DNA of 30,124 bases from a virus: positions 1-30,124 of IMG/VR virus record IMGVR_UViG_3300009083_000317, one strand, 5' to 3'. A program made the translations under genes and the position numbers. This document shows positions 22,397 through 30,124 of the stretch, in pieces (positions within the stretch are counted from its first letter, which is position 1; every line of letters starts with the position of its first letter). A model generated the notes under the pieces. That model was not told the origin of the DNA and did no database searches. It saw only the letters and a list, made by a program, of their open reading frames with translations.

Positions 22397-23863
22397 GTGT
22401 TTCACTGGCTCGCCAACCTGTTCGCCGCCAATCCCGCTCGGACGAGCGCCTCTCGCGCCGTCCGTTCGGTGCGGGCGCGATACGACGCCGCCGTGACCAA
22501 CGATGACAATCGTCGGCACTGGGCGCACGCGGATGGTCTGTCGGCCAATAGCGCCAACAGCCCCGCAGTGCGACGCATCCTGCGGAACCGGGCCAGGGCC
22601 GAATCGGCAAATAACTCGTATTGCCGCGGAATGATTCTGACTTTGGCCCACGATGCTGTGGGAAATGGGCCGCGAGTGCAGGTCATGACTTCGGACGCTG
22701 AAGCGAATCGCCGCATTGAGATCGAGTTCTCGCGTTGGTCCAAGGCCGTTGGTCTGCCGGCCATCCTGCGGACGATGCGGATGGCCCGCGCCACCGATGG
22801 CGAGGCCTTTGCCGTCCTGACCAGCAATCCCCGACTGTCGACTGCGATCCAGCTCGATCTGCGGCTCATCGAGGCGGAGCAGGTCTGCACACCCAGCCTC
22901 GACGCTCTCTCGGGCAACAACGTCGACGGCATCGTGTTCGACGGGGCCGGCAACCCCGTGGAGTACCACGTCTTGCGGCGGCATCCGGGCGACATCGGCA
23001 CGGGACTCAACCGCGAGTACGACCAGCTGCCCGCCTCGAGCGTCATTCACTGGTATCGCTGCGACCGCCCTGGGCAAGCCCGCGGCATTCCCGACATCAT
23101 GCCGGCGCTCCCTCTCTTTGCGCAACTGCGTCGGTTCACGCTGGCCGTGCTGGCCGCCGCCGAAACGGCTGCCGACTTCGCCGGCATCCTCTACACGGAT
23201 GCGCCGGCTAACGGCGAAGCAGACGCTGCCGAACCGTTTGAGCCCATCGAACTGGAGAAGCGAGCCCTGCTGACGATGCCGGGCGGCTGGAAGATGAGCC
23301 AGATGGAGGCCCAGCAACCTGCCACCACCTATGCGGAGTTCAAGCACGAAATCCTCAATGAAATCGCTCGCTGCTTGAATATGCCGTTCAATATCGCCGC
23401 CGGAAACAGCGCGGGTTACAACTACGCGTCCGGAAGGCTCGATCACCAGACCTATTACAAATCCATACGAGTCGAACAGTCGCACCTGGAGTGCGTCGTC
23501 CTGGATCGAGTGCTCGCCGCCTGGTTCGACGAGGCGGTGCTGATTCCCGGCCTCTTGCCCGCCGGCGTTGGACCCATCGCCGACTGGCAACATCAGTGGT
23601 TCTGGGACGGCCATGAGCATGTGGACCCTCTCAAAGAGGCGAATGCTCAGGGCGTTCGCTTGGCCAACCATACCACCACGCTCGCCGATGAGTACGCGCG
23701 GCGCGGTCAGGACTGGGAGGCACAGCTGCGCCAGCGCGCCAAGGAAATGGCGCTGATGAGCGAACTCGGATTGCCGCTGGCGCAGCCACTTTCCACACCC
23801 TCGCCCCCCCTTACGGAACAACCGAATGAAGCCCTCAACGACGCCCCAGCCGACGACGCCTGA
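22397..23863 (+). CDS. Portal protein, lambda (gpB) family
   Basis: 488-aa portal, the ring through which DNA enters and leaves the head. Family-typical segments are the N-terminal AVRSVRARYDAA and RRHWAHADGLSANSANSP (about 22-55), RNRARAESANNSYCRGMI, the DGEAFAVL turn near 135, LIEAEQVCTP, SVIHWYRCDRPGQARGIP (about 215-232), and the C-terminal SGYNYASGRLDHQTYYKSI-like block near 350, which is characteristic of lambda-type portals. The C-terminal tail is acidic and proline-rich. It starts with GTG two bases after the upstream stop, with GGAG 10 bases before. It overlaps the protease-capsid gene by 38 bases. Confidence 0.95.
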   Translation: MFHWLANLFAANPARTSASRAVRSVRARYDAAVTNDDNRRHWAHADGLSANSANSPAVRRILRNRARAESANNSYCRGMILTLAHDAVGNGPRVQVMTSDAEANRRIEIEFSRWSKAVGLPAILRTMRMARATDGEAFAVLTSNPRLSTAIQLDLRLIEAEQVCTPSLDALSGNNVDGIVFDGAGNPVEYHVLRRHPGDIGTGLNREYDQLPASSVIHWYRCDRPGQARGIPDIMPALPLFAQLRRFTLAVLAAAETAADFAGILYTDAPANGEADAAEPFEPIELEKRALLTMPGGWKMSQMEAQQPATTYAEFKHEILNEIARCLNMPFNIAAGNSAGYNYASGRLDHQTYYKSIRVEQSHLECVVLDRVLAAWFDEAVLIPGLLPAGVGPIADWQHQWFWDGHEHVDPLKEANAQGVRLANHTTTLADEYARRGQDWEAQLRQRAKEMALMSELGLPLAQPLSTPSPPLTEQPNEALNDAPADDA

Positions 23864-25829
23864 CACGCGCCGCCTTCCCGCCACGCTGAGCCTCCTCGCC
23901 TCCGCCGTCATCGACATCGATGCGGCGGTGGAAGGTGCGCAGCCTGCGGGCCTGCCGCGGTTCCGCATGGTCGCCTACACCGGCGCCCCCATGCGAATCG
24001 CCGGCTGGCGCCATCCCGTGATCCTCGATCTGGCAGGCCTGGCGATCCCCTCGCAGGCCCGGCCGATCCGGTTCGGGCACGACCCGCTGTCGGGCGTGGG
24101 GCACACCGATAACATCCGCATCGAACAGGGGCAACTCGTCGCGGGCGGATTGGTGTCCCGCGATACGGCGGCGGCCCGCGAGGTCGTCGTCAGTTCGAAG
24201 AATGGCTTTCCCTGGCAGGCCTCCGTCGGCGCTAGCGTTGAGGAGTTTGAGTTCCTCAAGGAAAGCCAGAAGGCCATGGTCAATGGTCGCGAGTACAGCG
24301 GCCCGTTGAACGTCGTCCGCAAGGCGACGCTCGGTGAAATCAGCTTCGTCGACCTCGGGGCCGACGGCTCTACGAGCGCCAGCGTGGCCGCAGGCGTGAA
24401 CCCTTCTTCCGGAGAACCCATCATGGACGAGCCGAACCCCGCCCCGCCCGCTAGTCCCATTGCTCCGCCCCCGGCCCCTCCGCCGCCGCCGCCTTCCGCC
24501 CCGAGCGCGCAGGCCGTCGAGGAATTGCGCGCCCAGGCCGCAGCGGAAACCGAGCGGATCGACGCCGTACGTCGCATCTGCGCCGGCCGGGCGCCGCGGC
24601 TGGAAGCCCAGGCGATCCGTGAGGGCTGGAACGAGCAGCGCACGGAACTCGAAGTGCTGCGGATCACCCGGCCCGCTGCTCCGGCCGTGCATGTTGCGGA
24701 CAACACGGTCAACGGCGCGGTCCTCGAAGCGGCCTGCCTGCTCACGGCCGGCTTGGCCAACCTCGAGGCGGCCTATGAACCGCAGGCGCTGGACCTGGCG
24801 TCGCGCCGGTTCCGCGGCGGAATCGGTTTGCAGGAGCTGCTGCTCGAAGCGGCCTGGGCCAACGGCTACACGGGCCGCAGCTTCCGCGACAGCCGCGCCG
24901 TGCTGCGATTCGCCTTTGGCCGCGGGATCGAGGCCGGCTTCTCGACCGTCGACATCGGCGGCATCCTGTCGAACGTGGCCAACAAGTTCCTGCACGAAGG
25001 CTTCTTCAGCGTGGAGCGGACCTGGCGGAACATCTGCGCGGTGCGGAACGTCAGCGACTTCAAGACGGTCACGAGCTACCGCCTGATCGGCAAGGATCAA
25101 TACGAGCTGGTTGCTCCCGGAGGCGAGCTGAAGCACGGGACGCTCGGCAGCGAGCAGTACACCAACAAGGCCGACACCTACGGCCTGATGCTCTCGCTCG
25201 ACCGCCGCGACATCATCAACGACGACCTGGGCGCGATCACCACCGTGCCTCGTAAGTTGGGCCGGGGGTCCGGCCTCAAGATCAACGACGTCTTCTGGAC
25301 CATCTTCCTGGCCAACAGCGGCTTCTTCACGGTAGGGAACAAGAACTTCCTCGCGGGCGCCGACACGGCGCTGACCATCGACGGCCTGACGAAGGCGGAA
25401 GTCGCCTTCATGGACCAGGTGGACGGGGACGGCAAGCCGATCGGCATCATGCCGGCGATCCTGCTAGTGCCCACGGCCCTCTCGGCCATGGGCTCACAGC
25501 TCTTCAAGTCCCTCGAACTGCGGGATACGACGGCCAACGCCAAGTTCCCCGTTGCCAATCCCCACCAGGGGAAGTTCCGCGTCGAAGTGAGCCGGTATCT
25601 GGCGAACGCCGTGTACCCCGGCAACTCGGCGAAGGCCTGGTACCTCCTGTCCGAACCAAACGATCTGCCCGTGATCGAGGTCGCGTTTCTCAACGGCCAG
25701 GAAGCTCCGACCATCGAAACGGCGGAGGCCGATTTCAACGTGTTGGGCGTCCAGATGCGGGGCTATCACGATTTCGGCGCGAGCCTGCAAGACCCGCGGG
25801 GCGGCGTGCGGGCCAAGGGTGAAGTGTAA
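23826..25829 (+). CDS. Fused prohead protease, scaffold and major capsid protein
   Basis: 667-aa fusion. The prohead protease domain (about 25-190) shows the catalytic histidine in RFGHDP (H85), serine in WQASVGAS (S133) and the LGEISFVDLGAD block (about 169-180). A proline-rich linker (203-230) and a charged helical delta/scaffold region (about 230-290) follow, then an HK97-type major capsid domain (about 300-667). The capsid part includes DIGGILSNVANKFLHEGF, a GSGLKINDVFW region and LLVPTALSAMG. Such fusions let the protease cleave itself away after assembly. The ATG at 23826 lies inside the portal gene and has only a weak ribosome site. A second, better initiation site inside the gene (ATG 24423) would give scaffold plus capsid alone. 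Confidence 0.92.
   Translation: MKPSTTPQPTTPDTRRLPATLSLLASAVIDIDAAVEGAQPAGLPRFRMVAYTGAPMRIAGWRHPVILDLAGLAIPSQARPIRFGHDPLSGVGHTDNIRIEQGQLVAGGLVSRDTAAAREVVVSSKNGFPWQASVGASVEEFEFLKESQKAMVNGREYSGPLNVVRKATLGEISFVDLGADGSTSASVAAGVNPSSGEPIMDEPNPAPPASPIAPPPAPPPPPPSAPSAQAVEELRAQAAAETERIDAVRRICAGRAPRLEAQAIREGWNEQRTELEVLRITRPAAPAVHVADNTVNGAVLEAACLLTAGLANLEAAYEPQALDLASRRFRGGIGLQELLLEAAWANGYTGRSFRDSRAVLRFAFGRGIEAGFSTVDIGGILSNVANKFLHEGFFSVERTWRNICAVRNVSDFKTVTSYRLIGKDQYELVAPGGELKHGTLGSEQYTNKADTYGLMLSLDRRDIINDDLGAITTVPRKLGRGSGLKINDVFWTIFLANSGFFTVGNKNFLAGADTALTIDGLTKAEVAFMDQVDGDGKPIGIMPAILLVPTALSAMGSQLFKSLELRDTTANAKFPVANPHQGKFRVEVSRYLANAVYPGNSAKAWYLLSEPNDLPVIEVAFLNGQEAPTIETAEADFNVLGVQMRGYHDFGASLQDPRGGVRAKGEV
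24411..24425 (+). promoter_or_regulatory. Internal ribosome site and start within the protease-capsid gene
   Basis: GGAGA (24411-24415) lies 7 bases before an in-frame ATG (24423-24425, residue M200), exactly at the junction between protease and proline-rich linker. Initiation here would yield a 468-aa scaffold-capsid protein without the protease, which the head needs in large excess. Lambda makes C and Nu3 from nested starts in a similar way. Confidence 0.7.
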
Positions 25830-25880
25830 TCGCATCGCCCATTGTTCCATCCATAAGGCACCTGGCCCGGAGTGTTCGCA

Positions 25881-26216
25881 ATGCCTCAAGCCACGTTCGT
25901 TCGAGAAGGTAACACGATCGACTACACACCGGCGGCGACGGTCGCCACCGGCGCGGTTGTCGTGCAAGGCGAGTTGGTGGGAGTTGCCAAGGTTGAGATC
26001 CCGGCCGGCCGCCCGGGCGCTCTGGCCGTGGCCGGAGTTTTCGACTTCCCAAAGGCCACGAGCTTCGGCTCAGCGATTGGCGTCGGACTGGAAGTCTACT
26101 GGGATGCCGGGTTGTCCCTGGCGACCACCTCTGCCGCTGGCAACAAGCGAATCGGCAAGACGATCAAAGCCGCGGCCGACTCAGACCCCACGGTCCGCGT
26201 CCGCCTTAGCCAATAG
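25881..26216 (+). CDS. DUF2190 family protein (capsid-associated)
   Basis: 111-aa DUF2190 protein. The family pattern is clear: an N-terminal AtFVREGNTIDYTPA-like stretch, a GAVVVQGELVGVAKVEIPAG beta block (about 24-43), AVAGVFDFPK, then VYWDAG and a RIGKTIKAAADSDPTVRVRL end. Members are small beta-rich proteins placed directly after major capsid genes and probably decorate or stabilise the head. I chose the ATG at 25881 (CGGAG at 25868-25872) over the GTG nine bases upstream. Confidence 0.9.
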   Translation: MPQATFVREGNTIDYTPAATVATGAVVVQGELVGVAKVEIPAGRPGALAVAGVFDFPKATSFGSAIGVGLEVYWDAGLSLATTSAAGNKRIGKTIKAAADSDPTVRVRLSQ

Positions 26217-26227
26217 GGTAGTTCGCC

Positions 26228-26614
26228 ATGTCCGATCTGCTCCGGCACGGGTCCGATTGGTTGGAAGACCAACGGACGCGGCACGCGACCCGCCTGGTGA
26301 CCTATCAGCGCGGGCTGGCGCAAGCCGGAGTCCGGGCCACGATCGGCAAGACGGTCTTCGAAACAGACGGTGGCACGGGCGTGCTGGAGAGGACGGAGTC
26401 TCGCGACTATCTGATCCTCGCAGCAGACCTGACATTCGAGGATGTGGCGATCCTTCCTAACCGCGGGGATCGGATTCGTGAGACGGAGGGGAGCAGGGTC
26501 TTTGTTTACGAGGTGATGGCTCCCGGTCGACAGCCGCACTACCGCTATTCCGACCCGTACCGCAAGACGCTGCGAATTCACACCAAGCATGTGGAGACGG
26601 TGGTCCCGCCATGA
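26228..26614 (+). CDS. Head-tail joining protein (stopper-like)
   Basis: 128-aa protein likely to be a head-tail connector. A helical N-terminus (LRHGSDWLEDQRTRHATRLV) is followed by a beta-rich domain (about 25-128), including DYLILAADLTFEDVAILPNRGDRI and VFVYEVMAPGRQPHYRYSD. That is the pattern of small beta-barrel head-closure proteins (lambda gpFII and SPP1 gp16 types). Position after capsid and DUF2190 and before the tail-completion genes supports this. Sequence alone does not fix the exact family. The stop overlaps the next ATG (ATGA). Confidence 0.7.
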   Translation: MSDLLRHGSDWLEDQRTRHATRLVTYQRGLAQAGVRATIGKTVFETDGGTGVLERTESRDYLILAADLTFEDVAILPNRGDRIRETEGSRVFVYEVMAPGRQPHYRYSDPYRKTLRIHTKHVETVVPP

Positions 26615-26976
26615 CTCGCATCTGGATTCAAAGCGCCTCGGTGGAGATCGACTCGGCCACCGGGGCGATCTTAGTCCTGTTCGCGCCGCCGAGCTCGTTC
26701 GCTGGCGGGACCAAGACTGTGGCTACGATCGCGGCAGCACGGAAACTCGTCAACGCCAGCACGCTTTGCAAGTTTGTGTGGCTTGGACCTCGGCTGGATG
26801 CCAACGGCAACCCACAGAACACGGCCCCCGTGTTCGTGGGGGACAGTGGCAACCAGAACATGCCGCTCATGCCTACCGATCGGGCGGGGATCGTGATTCA
26901 GATCGATGACGCGAGCAAGGTGTATCTGAAGGTTAGTGTCGTGGGCGAAGGGGTTGTGTATCGCATCTTCACCTAA
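26611..26976 (+). CDS. Hypothetical beta-rich virion-region protein, 121 aa
   Basis: Not recognised. Coupled to the connector gene by ATGA. The product is nearly all beta-strand with Gly/Asn turns: IWIQSASVEI, AILVLFAPPS, then FVWLGPRLDANGNPQNTAPV and GIVIQIDDASKVYLKVSVV. There are no charged helices or signal. This profile suits a virion decoration, neck or fibre-base protein. Its place between the head-tail joining gene and the tail terminator gene makes a structural role probable, but nothing shows which. Confidence 0.65.
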   Translation: MTRIWIQSASVEIDSATGAILVLFAPPSSFAGGTKTVATIAAARKLVNASTLCKFVWLGPRLDANGNPQNTAPVFVGDSGNQNMPLMPTDRAGIVIQIDDASKVYLKVSVVGEGVVYRIFT

Positions 26977-26987
26977 CGGGGAACCAG

Positions 26988-27428
26988 ATGGCCACGATTG
27001 ACGAGATTGCGGAGGCAGTGAAGGGGCGACTCAACGAAGCGCCGTTCTCGATGCCATTCACCGCCGAGCGCCAGTACCTGCCGATGTTCGAACTGCCGGA
27101 CATGGCCGTGTTGCGTGTGACGGTCGTTCCCAAGGGGCTCGTGACCACGGGCCTGTCGCGGGACACCAGCCAGAACGAGTATGCGATCGACGTAGCCGTG
27201 CAGAAGAAGGTGGCAGTCGAAACGCCCGAGGAGATTGATCCTCTCGTGTCCCTGGTGGAAGAGATCGCTGACCGCTTCCAGTTTCGTCGGCTGGGCGACT
27301 ACCCGACGGCGGCTTGGTCCAAGACCGAGAACGTGCCGGTCTATGCCGTGGAGCATCTGGAAGAGTTCAGGCAGTTCACCAGCGTTTTGACGTTCACGTT
27401 CAAAGTCTTTCGCGCGGCGCAGGGATGA
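26988..27428 (+). CDS. Tail completion / tail terminator-like protein
   Basis: 146-aa protein with the alpha/beta outline of tail terminators (lambda gpU type). A starting helix (IDEIAEAVKGRLNEA) is followed by strands with MAVLRVTVVPKG and YAIDVAVQKKV, a central helix (DPLVSLVEEIADRFQF), then SVLTFTFKVFRAA at the end. It is followed by, and overlaps (ATGA), an HK97-gp10-like gene, which is a common order. The ribosome site GGGGAA precedes the ATG. Assignment is by fold outline and context, not by a diagnostic motif. Confidence 0.7.
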   Translation: MATIDEIAEAVKGRLNEAPFSMPFTAERQYLPMFELPDMAVLRVTVVPKGLVTTGLSRDTSQNEYAIDVAVQKKVAVETPEEIDPLVSLVEEIADRFQFRRLGDYPTAAWSKTENVPVYAVEHLEEFRQFTSVLTFTFKVFRAAQG

Positions 27429-27817
27429 TCCGCGTCAATGTCTCGATCCGAGTGCAACCCAAGACGGTGCTGGATCGCGTAGGGCAGGCCACGTTCAAGA
27501 ATCTGGGGCATGCGGGTGCGGCCGTTCGACTGGTAGCCAGGCGTTCGATCCGCAAGCGGAAGAAGGCGTCGCCCGAGGAAACACCTCCCAGCACCCGCAA
27601 AGGGCAGCTGAGGCGGGCAATTCTCTACAAGGTCGAGAAGGGACGGGGAACTGTGGTGGTGGGTCCGGACGTGAACATCGTGGGAACGGCAGGCAAGGCC
27701 CACGAGTTCGGCGGACCCTACAAGCGGGAAGTCTATCCGAAGCGACCGTTCATGGGGCCGGCGCTCATGAAGATGCAAAGCCGACTGCCCCGTCTATGGG
27801 CCAATTCCGTTCGTTAG
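27425..27817 (+). CDS. HK97 gp10-like / virion morphogenesis tail protein
   Basis: 130-aa minor tail or neck protein. The C-terminal block HEFGGPYKREVYPKRPFMGPAL (about 97-118) is the hallmark of the HK97 gp10/virion-morphogenesis type, in which the phrase ends in a proline-rich RPFM-x-PAL. The middle is basic (RRSIRKRKKASPEE). It starts within the previous gene's stop. It probably binds head-tail connectors at the neck. Confidence 0.85.
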   Translation: MIRVNVSIRVQPKTVLDRVGQATFKNLGHAGAAVRLVARRSIRKRKKASPEETPPSTRKGQLRRAILYKVEKGRGTVVVGPDVNIVGTAGKAHEFGGPYKREVYPKRPFMGPALMKMQSRLPRLWANSVR

Positions 27818-27832
27818 AAAGGGGATCTGCTT

Positions 27833-28405
27833 ATGAAGAGCATGCTTGCGTGGATGGTCGCGGTGATGGTGACGCTCGCGGGGCAGATGGCGCAAGCGCA
27901 GCGGGTCGCCGATCCGATGGCGGTGGACCTGCCTGCCGAGATTCGCAATTGGTACCGCAACCCGGACGGGAGCTGCGTGCAGTGCAGCATCGGCATGTGC
28001 GGCGCCGACCAAGATGTACCCGCCGCTGCCACCCTCCTGTGGGACACGGAGTATGGGCGCGCCGAGCGAGGCGGCTCGGGGCCCAGTCGCGTGGCCGGCT
28101 ACTGCGAGCGCCGAGGCATCCGCGCCTACAACGTCACGGGACAGTCCACATTCGATTGGATGAAGTGGGCGACCAGCACCGGCCGTGGCGCAGCCATCGG
28201 AGCCGGCACGAATCACTTCCAGACCCTGATGGGCTACGACCCGCGCCAGGGCAAGTGGTATGTGTGCAACAACAACTCGCCCGAGCGGATCGACACCTAC
28301 GATGAAGCCGCCTTTCGGCGGTTGCATCTGGCCAGCGGCCAGTGGGTGGTGGTCCTCGACTACCCGCCTCATCCGGTCCGCCCGCGCTACGTTCGCTGGT
28401 GGTAG
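27833..28405 (+). CDS. Exported papain-like cysteine protease candidate
   Basis: 190-aa protein with a signal peptide (about 1-22, LAWMVAVMVTLAGQMAQAQ, likely cleavage after AQA). A papain/C39-like arrangement follows: a cysteine block DGSCVQCSIGMCG (C48 and C51, either may be the nucleophile), a histidine in GTNHFQTLMGYD (H128), and an asparagine cluster in YVCNNNSPE (N146-N148). That is the Cys-His-Asn order of the superfamily. The substrate could be a virion protein or cell-wall peptide. The ribosome site AAGGGGA lies upstream. It is odd for a tail gene cluster to encode an exported protease. It could act in lysis, or in host surface change in the lysogen. Confidence 0.7.
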   Translation: MKSMLAWMVAVMVTLAGQMAQAQRVADPMAVDLPAEIRNWYRNPDGSCVQCSIGMCGADQDVPAAATLLWDTEYGRAERGGSGPSRVAGYCERRGIRAYNVTGQSTFDWMKWATSTGRGAAIGAGTNHFQTLMGYDPRQGKWYVCNNNSPERIDTYDEAAFRRLHLASGQWVVVLDYPPHPVRPRYVRWW

Positions 28406-28452
28406 TCGGCCTGCTTTCTTGACTCTCCATTCTTCAACCTTGGGAGGATGCT

Positions 28453-29709
28453 ATGCGTAATGCGTGGTTTTTGAGCGTGATCTGGCTCGCGGTGGGCGTC
28501 ACCGCCTGGGGACAGGCGCCCCAGAATTCGTTCGTCGTCGATCAGAACGAAGTCCGTCGCCTGGGGAACGTCGTCCAGTATGTCGGCGACGGCTTTCGGG
28601 CCGATACGACCGACTTCTATGTGGAGGCAATGGGTCCGCCGGCCTCGGATGCCGACAAGTGGTTCATCACGGTTCTTTCGATGAAGGGCTGCCCGGCCTG
28701 CGAGCGGCTCAAGCGGGAGTTCCAGTCGGACCCGTGGCTCCGTGCCCTGGCGAATCCGGCCGATCCGAAGCAGAGTTGGTCGCACTACAACGTCTACCAG
28801 CGCGAGGATAAGAGCCAGGCCTGGCGGTTCACGGCCATCAAGGTGACCACCTTCCCCACGATTCTGGTGCAGCCTCCCCGGAATGGCCGTTACGGCGATC
28901 CCGGCGCAGTGGTCTATCAGGCGGCCTATGGGGGCAGCCCCGAAAAATTGGCAAGGGACATCACCTCGGCCATCCGGCTCTATGTGTCGAAGGTCCGGCC
29001 GCAGCCGGTCGAACGGGGCCATCGGTTGGCCGAGGGTGCGTACGGGATCAACCCGCCCTGGCAGCCAAATCCGAAGGAAGATCCGCTCGCGCCGTTGCCC
29101 ATTCCCCCTGTCGTCGATCCGCTCGATGTCTTGAAGATTCCGCCCGAGCCGGCGCCCATCCCGGTTCCGCAACCCAAGCCGGTCGCGCCGGACGATGAGT
29201 CGCCTTCGTCGGGCTACCCGGAAGCGATCGTGGTCACGGACGCCAACGATGGCCTCGATATGGCCAATGACGGTCGCATCAAAGGCATCCTTGAAGGTCT
29301 TCGCCGGGAGCGCGGCAAGAACTTCAAAGTTCGCTTCATGGACTTTGCCCACGCCAAGGACAAGTTTCCGGTGCGCCGGGATGAACTCCCCGTGGTGCTG
29401 TTCACCGCTGATGGCCGGATCGAGGACAAGATCTCGGGGCGGCTGCTGCCCTACGTCCAGACCGAGCGCCGCGCCGTAGGAATCAGCGATCTGCCTTGGT
29501 CGTCGATTTTGACGCTCATCTCGACCGGATTCAGCATTCCCGCGGTCGTCACGTTGGCCGTGTGGGGCGTGCGGTTCGTCCGCTCGCGCCGCCAGGCTGC
29601 GGGCAAACCGCTCCTGCTGGACGACGCCATGTTCGAGCAACTCAGCGAGTTGGTGCAGTCGTTGATCGAGAAGCAGGACAAGAAGCCGACGGACCTGCAG
29701 AAGAAGTAA
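28453..29709 (+). CDS. Membrane-anchored double-thioredoxin-fold protein
   Basis: 418-aa exported protein. Signal peptide at about 1-20. A thioredoxin-like domain at about 60-180 has the active site C80-P-A-C83 (SMKGCPACERL) and cis-proline P135 (TTFPTILVQ). A proline-rich linker (206-248) follows. A second thioredoxin-like unit (about 256-335) has ELPVVLFTADGRI and no CxxC, so it is probably structural or binding. A transmembrane segment (about 350-375) and a basic-then-acidic cytosolic tail close the chain. It would face outside the cytoplasm and reduce, oxidise or isomerise disulfides. It is placed next to a Cys-rich exported protease, so disulfide formation in that protein is a natural guess. 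It starts after GGGAGGA. Confidence 0.85.
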   Translation: MRNAWFLSVIWLAVGVTAWGQAPQNSFVVDQNEVRRLGNVVQYVGDGFRADTTDFYVEAMGPPASDADKWFITVLSMKGCPACERLKREFQSDPWLRALANPADPKQSWSHYNVYQREDKSQAWRFTAIKVTTFPTILVQPPRNGRYGDPGAVVYQAAYGGSPEKLARDITSAIRLYVSKVRPQPVERGHRLAEGAYGINPPWQPNPKEDPLAPLPIPPVVDPLDVLKIPPEPAPIPVPQPKPVAPDDESPSSGYPEAIVVTDANDGLDMANDGRIKGILEGLRRERGKNFKVRFMDFAHAKDKFPVRRDELPVVLFTADGRIEDKISGRLLPYVQTERRAVGISDLPWSSILTLISTGFSIPAVVTLAVWGVRFVRSRRQAAGKPLLLDDAMFEQLSELVQSLIEKQDKKPTDLQKK

Positions 29710-29727
29710 TCCTGTCGGTTCGTCGCG

Positions 29728-29763
29728 CCCGGCGGCTGGGCGGTCCGGCCGCCGGGGCCTTTT
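29728..29763 (+). terminator. Rho-independent terminator after the thioredoxin gene
   Basis: CCCGGCGGC (29728-29736) pairs perfectly over 9 bp with GCCGCCGGG (29748-29756) around an 11-base loop, and TTTT follows at 29760-29763. It lies 19 bases after the thioredoxin stop. The tail tube gene that follows therefore needs a new promoter or read-through. Confidence 0.75.
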
Positions 29764-29788
29764 CACTTCAGTAGGAGCGAGGTGACCT

Positions 29789-30124
29789 TTGAGCGTGAAA
29801 CTTGGACTTGATGCCAAGCTGTATAGGAACACCGGCACCTACGCCGTGCCCGTGTGGGTCGAGATCAAGAACGTAAAGGACGTGACCCTTAACCTGGAGG
29901 CTGGCGAAGCGAACGTCACCACGCGCGGAAATGCCGGATGGAAGGCAGTTGTCGGGACGCTTAAAGATGGCTCCATCGAGTTTGAGATGGTCTGGGATAG
30001 TTCGGAGGACGACTTCGCACAACCATACTTTCACCTACACCGATCTGGGGATGCCGAAGACGCTGCCGGAACGGGTGGCCGAGTTGGTTCGCGAGCGGTA
30101 CGACGGCACGCCAGTTCGCACGCG
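29789..30124 (+). CDS. Tail tube-like protein, 5' part (partial at window end)
   Basis: First 112 codons of an open frame that runs off the window. The first 77 or so residues look like a siphophage major tail tube protein: a start of LGLDAKLYRNTGTYAVPVW type, then EIKNVKDVTLNLEAGEANV, TRGNAGWKAVVGTL, and a GSIEFEMVWDSSEDDF block. The TTG at 29789 is my start choice, with GAGGTG at 29779-29784; the GTG at 29795 is an alternative. After about base 30018 the reading turns low-quality (HLHRSGDAEDAAGTGG). The +1 frame at that point gives a protein-like stretch (TYTDLGMPKTLPERVAEL), so a frame break or sequence junction is likely. Confidence 0.7.
   Translation, partial: MSVKLGLDAKLYRNTGTYAVPVWVEIKNVKDVTLNLEAGEANVTTRGNAGWKAVVGTLKDGSIEFEMVWDSSEDDFAQPYFHLHRSGDAEDAAGTGGRVGSRAVRRHASSHA

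Noticed and set aside
28387-29838. 483-codon minus-strand open frame opposite the thioredoxin gene
   Set aside because: Antisense shadow: the plus strand has a clear signal peptide, CPAC active site and ribosome site.

Overview
The window reads as most of a temperate, tailed double-stranded DNA phage (siphovirus-like, HK97-fold head, lambda-type portal), probably a prophage. The host looks like a GC-rich bacterium, and a planctomycete is my best guess. That guess rests on the GC-rich coding, a HARE-HTH protein with a Lys/Ala-rich tail, DUF1937 and DUF2190 proteins, and many Pro/Gly-rich hypotheticals with no close enteric or Gram-positive phage look. Host assignment is inference; phage identity is well supported by the terminase, portal, protease-capsid and tail-completion genes.

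Layout. 1-1970: large serine recombinase with a translationally coupled HTH protein (integration module). 2361-5451: four unrecognised or partly recognised genes, ending in an overlapping pair (396 and 394 aa). The second of the pair carries a C-terminal domain known from bacterial signalling and transcription proteins. 5463-5501: two tandem perfect or near-perfect dyads, the best operator candidates in the window. 5607-5635: a 12-bp perfect hairpin that hides the ribosome binding site and first base of a sigma-70-family factor gene. 5635-14957: early replication and recombination operon, made of sigma factor, zinc-ribbon protein, Cas4/RecB-like nuclease, Sak4-like RecA-fold ATPase interrupted by an intein exactly in its P-loop, SSB-like protein, RusA resolvase, two ParB/sulfiredoxin-type proteins, DUF3310 and a primase-polymerase/helicase. 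Many of these genes overlap by ATGA or TAATG, which implies coupled translation.

14958-15562 is a 605-bp gene-free stretch with GTACAG dyads and at least seven exact copies of a 9-bp iteron (TAACCTCGC) on both strands, a strong candidate replication origin. 15563-18025: hypothetical gene, HNH nuclease, ParB-methyltransferase fusion and DUF1937 protein. 18178-18873: two genes on the opposite strand (HARE-HTH and an 83-aa protein) closed by a hairpin terminator, arranged like a moron.

19009-30124: late module. A 76-aa terminase-associated protein resembles the N-terminus of the large terminase next to it. After the large terminase comes an opposite-strand single-TM protein, then a gpW-position protein, portal, a prohead protease fused to scaffold and major capsid (with a good internal start), DUF2190, head-tail joining and tail completion genes. 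Two exported proteins follow, a papain-like cysteine protease candidate and a membrane-anchored double-thioredoxin protein. After a terminator comes the start of a tail tube gene, whose reading frame appears to break about 100 bases before the window ends.
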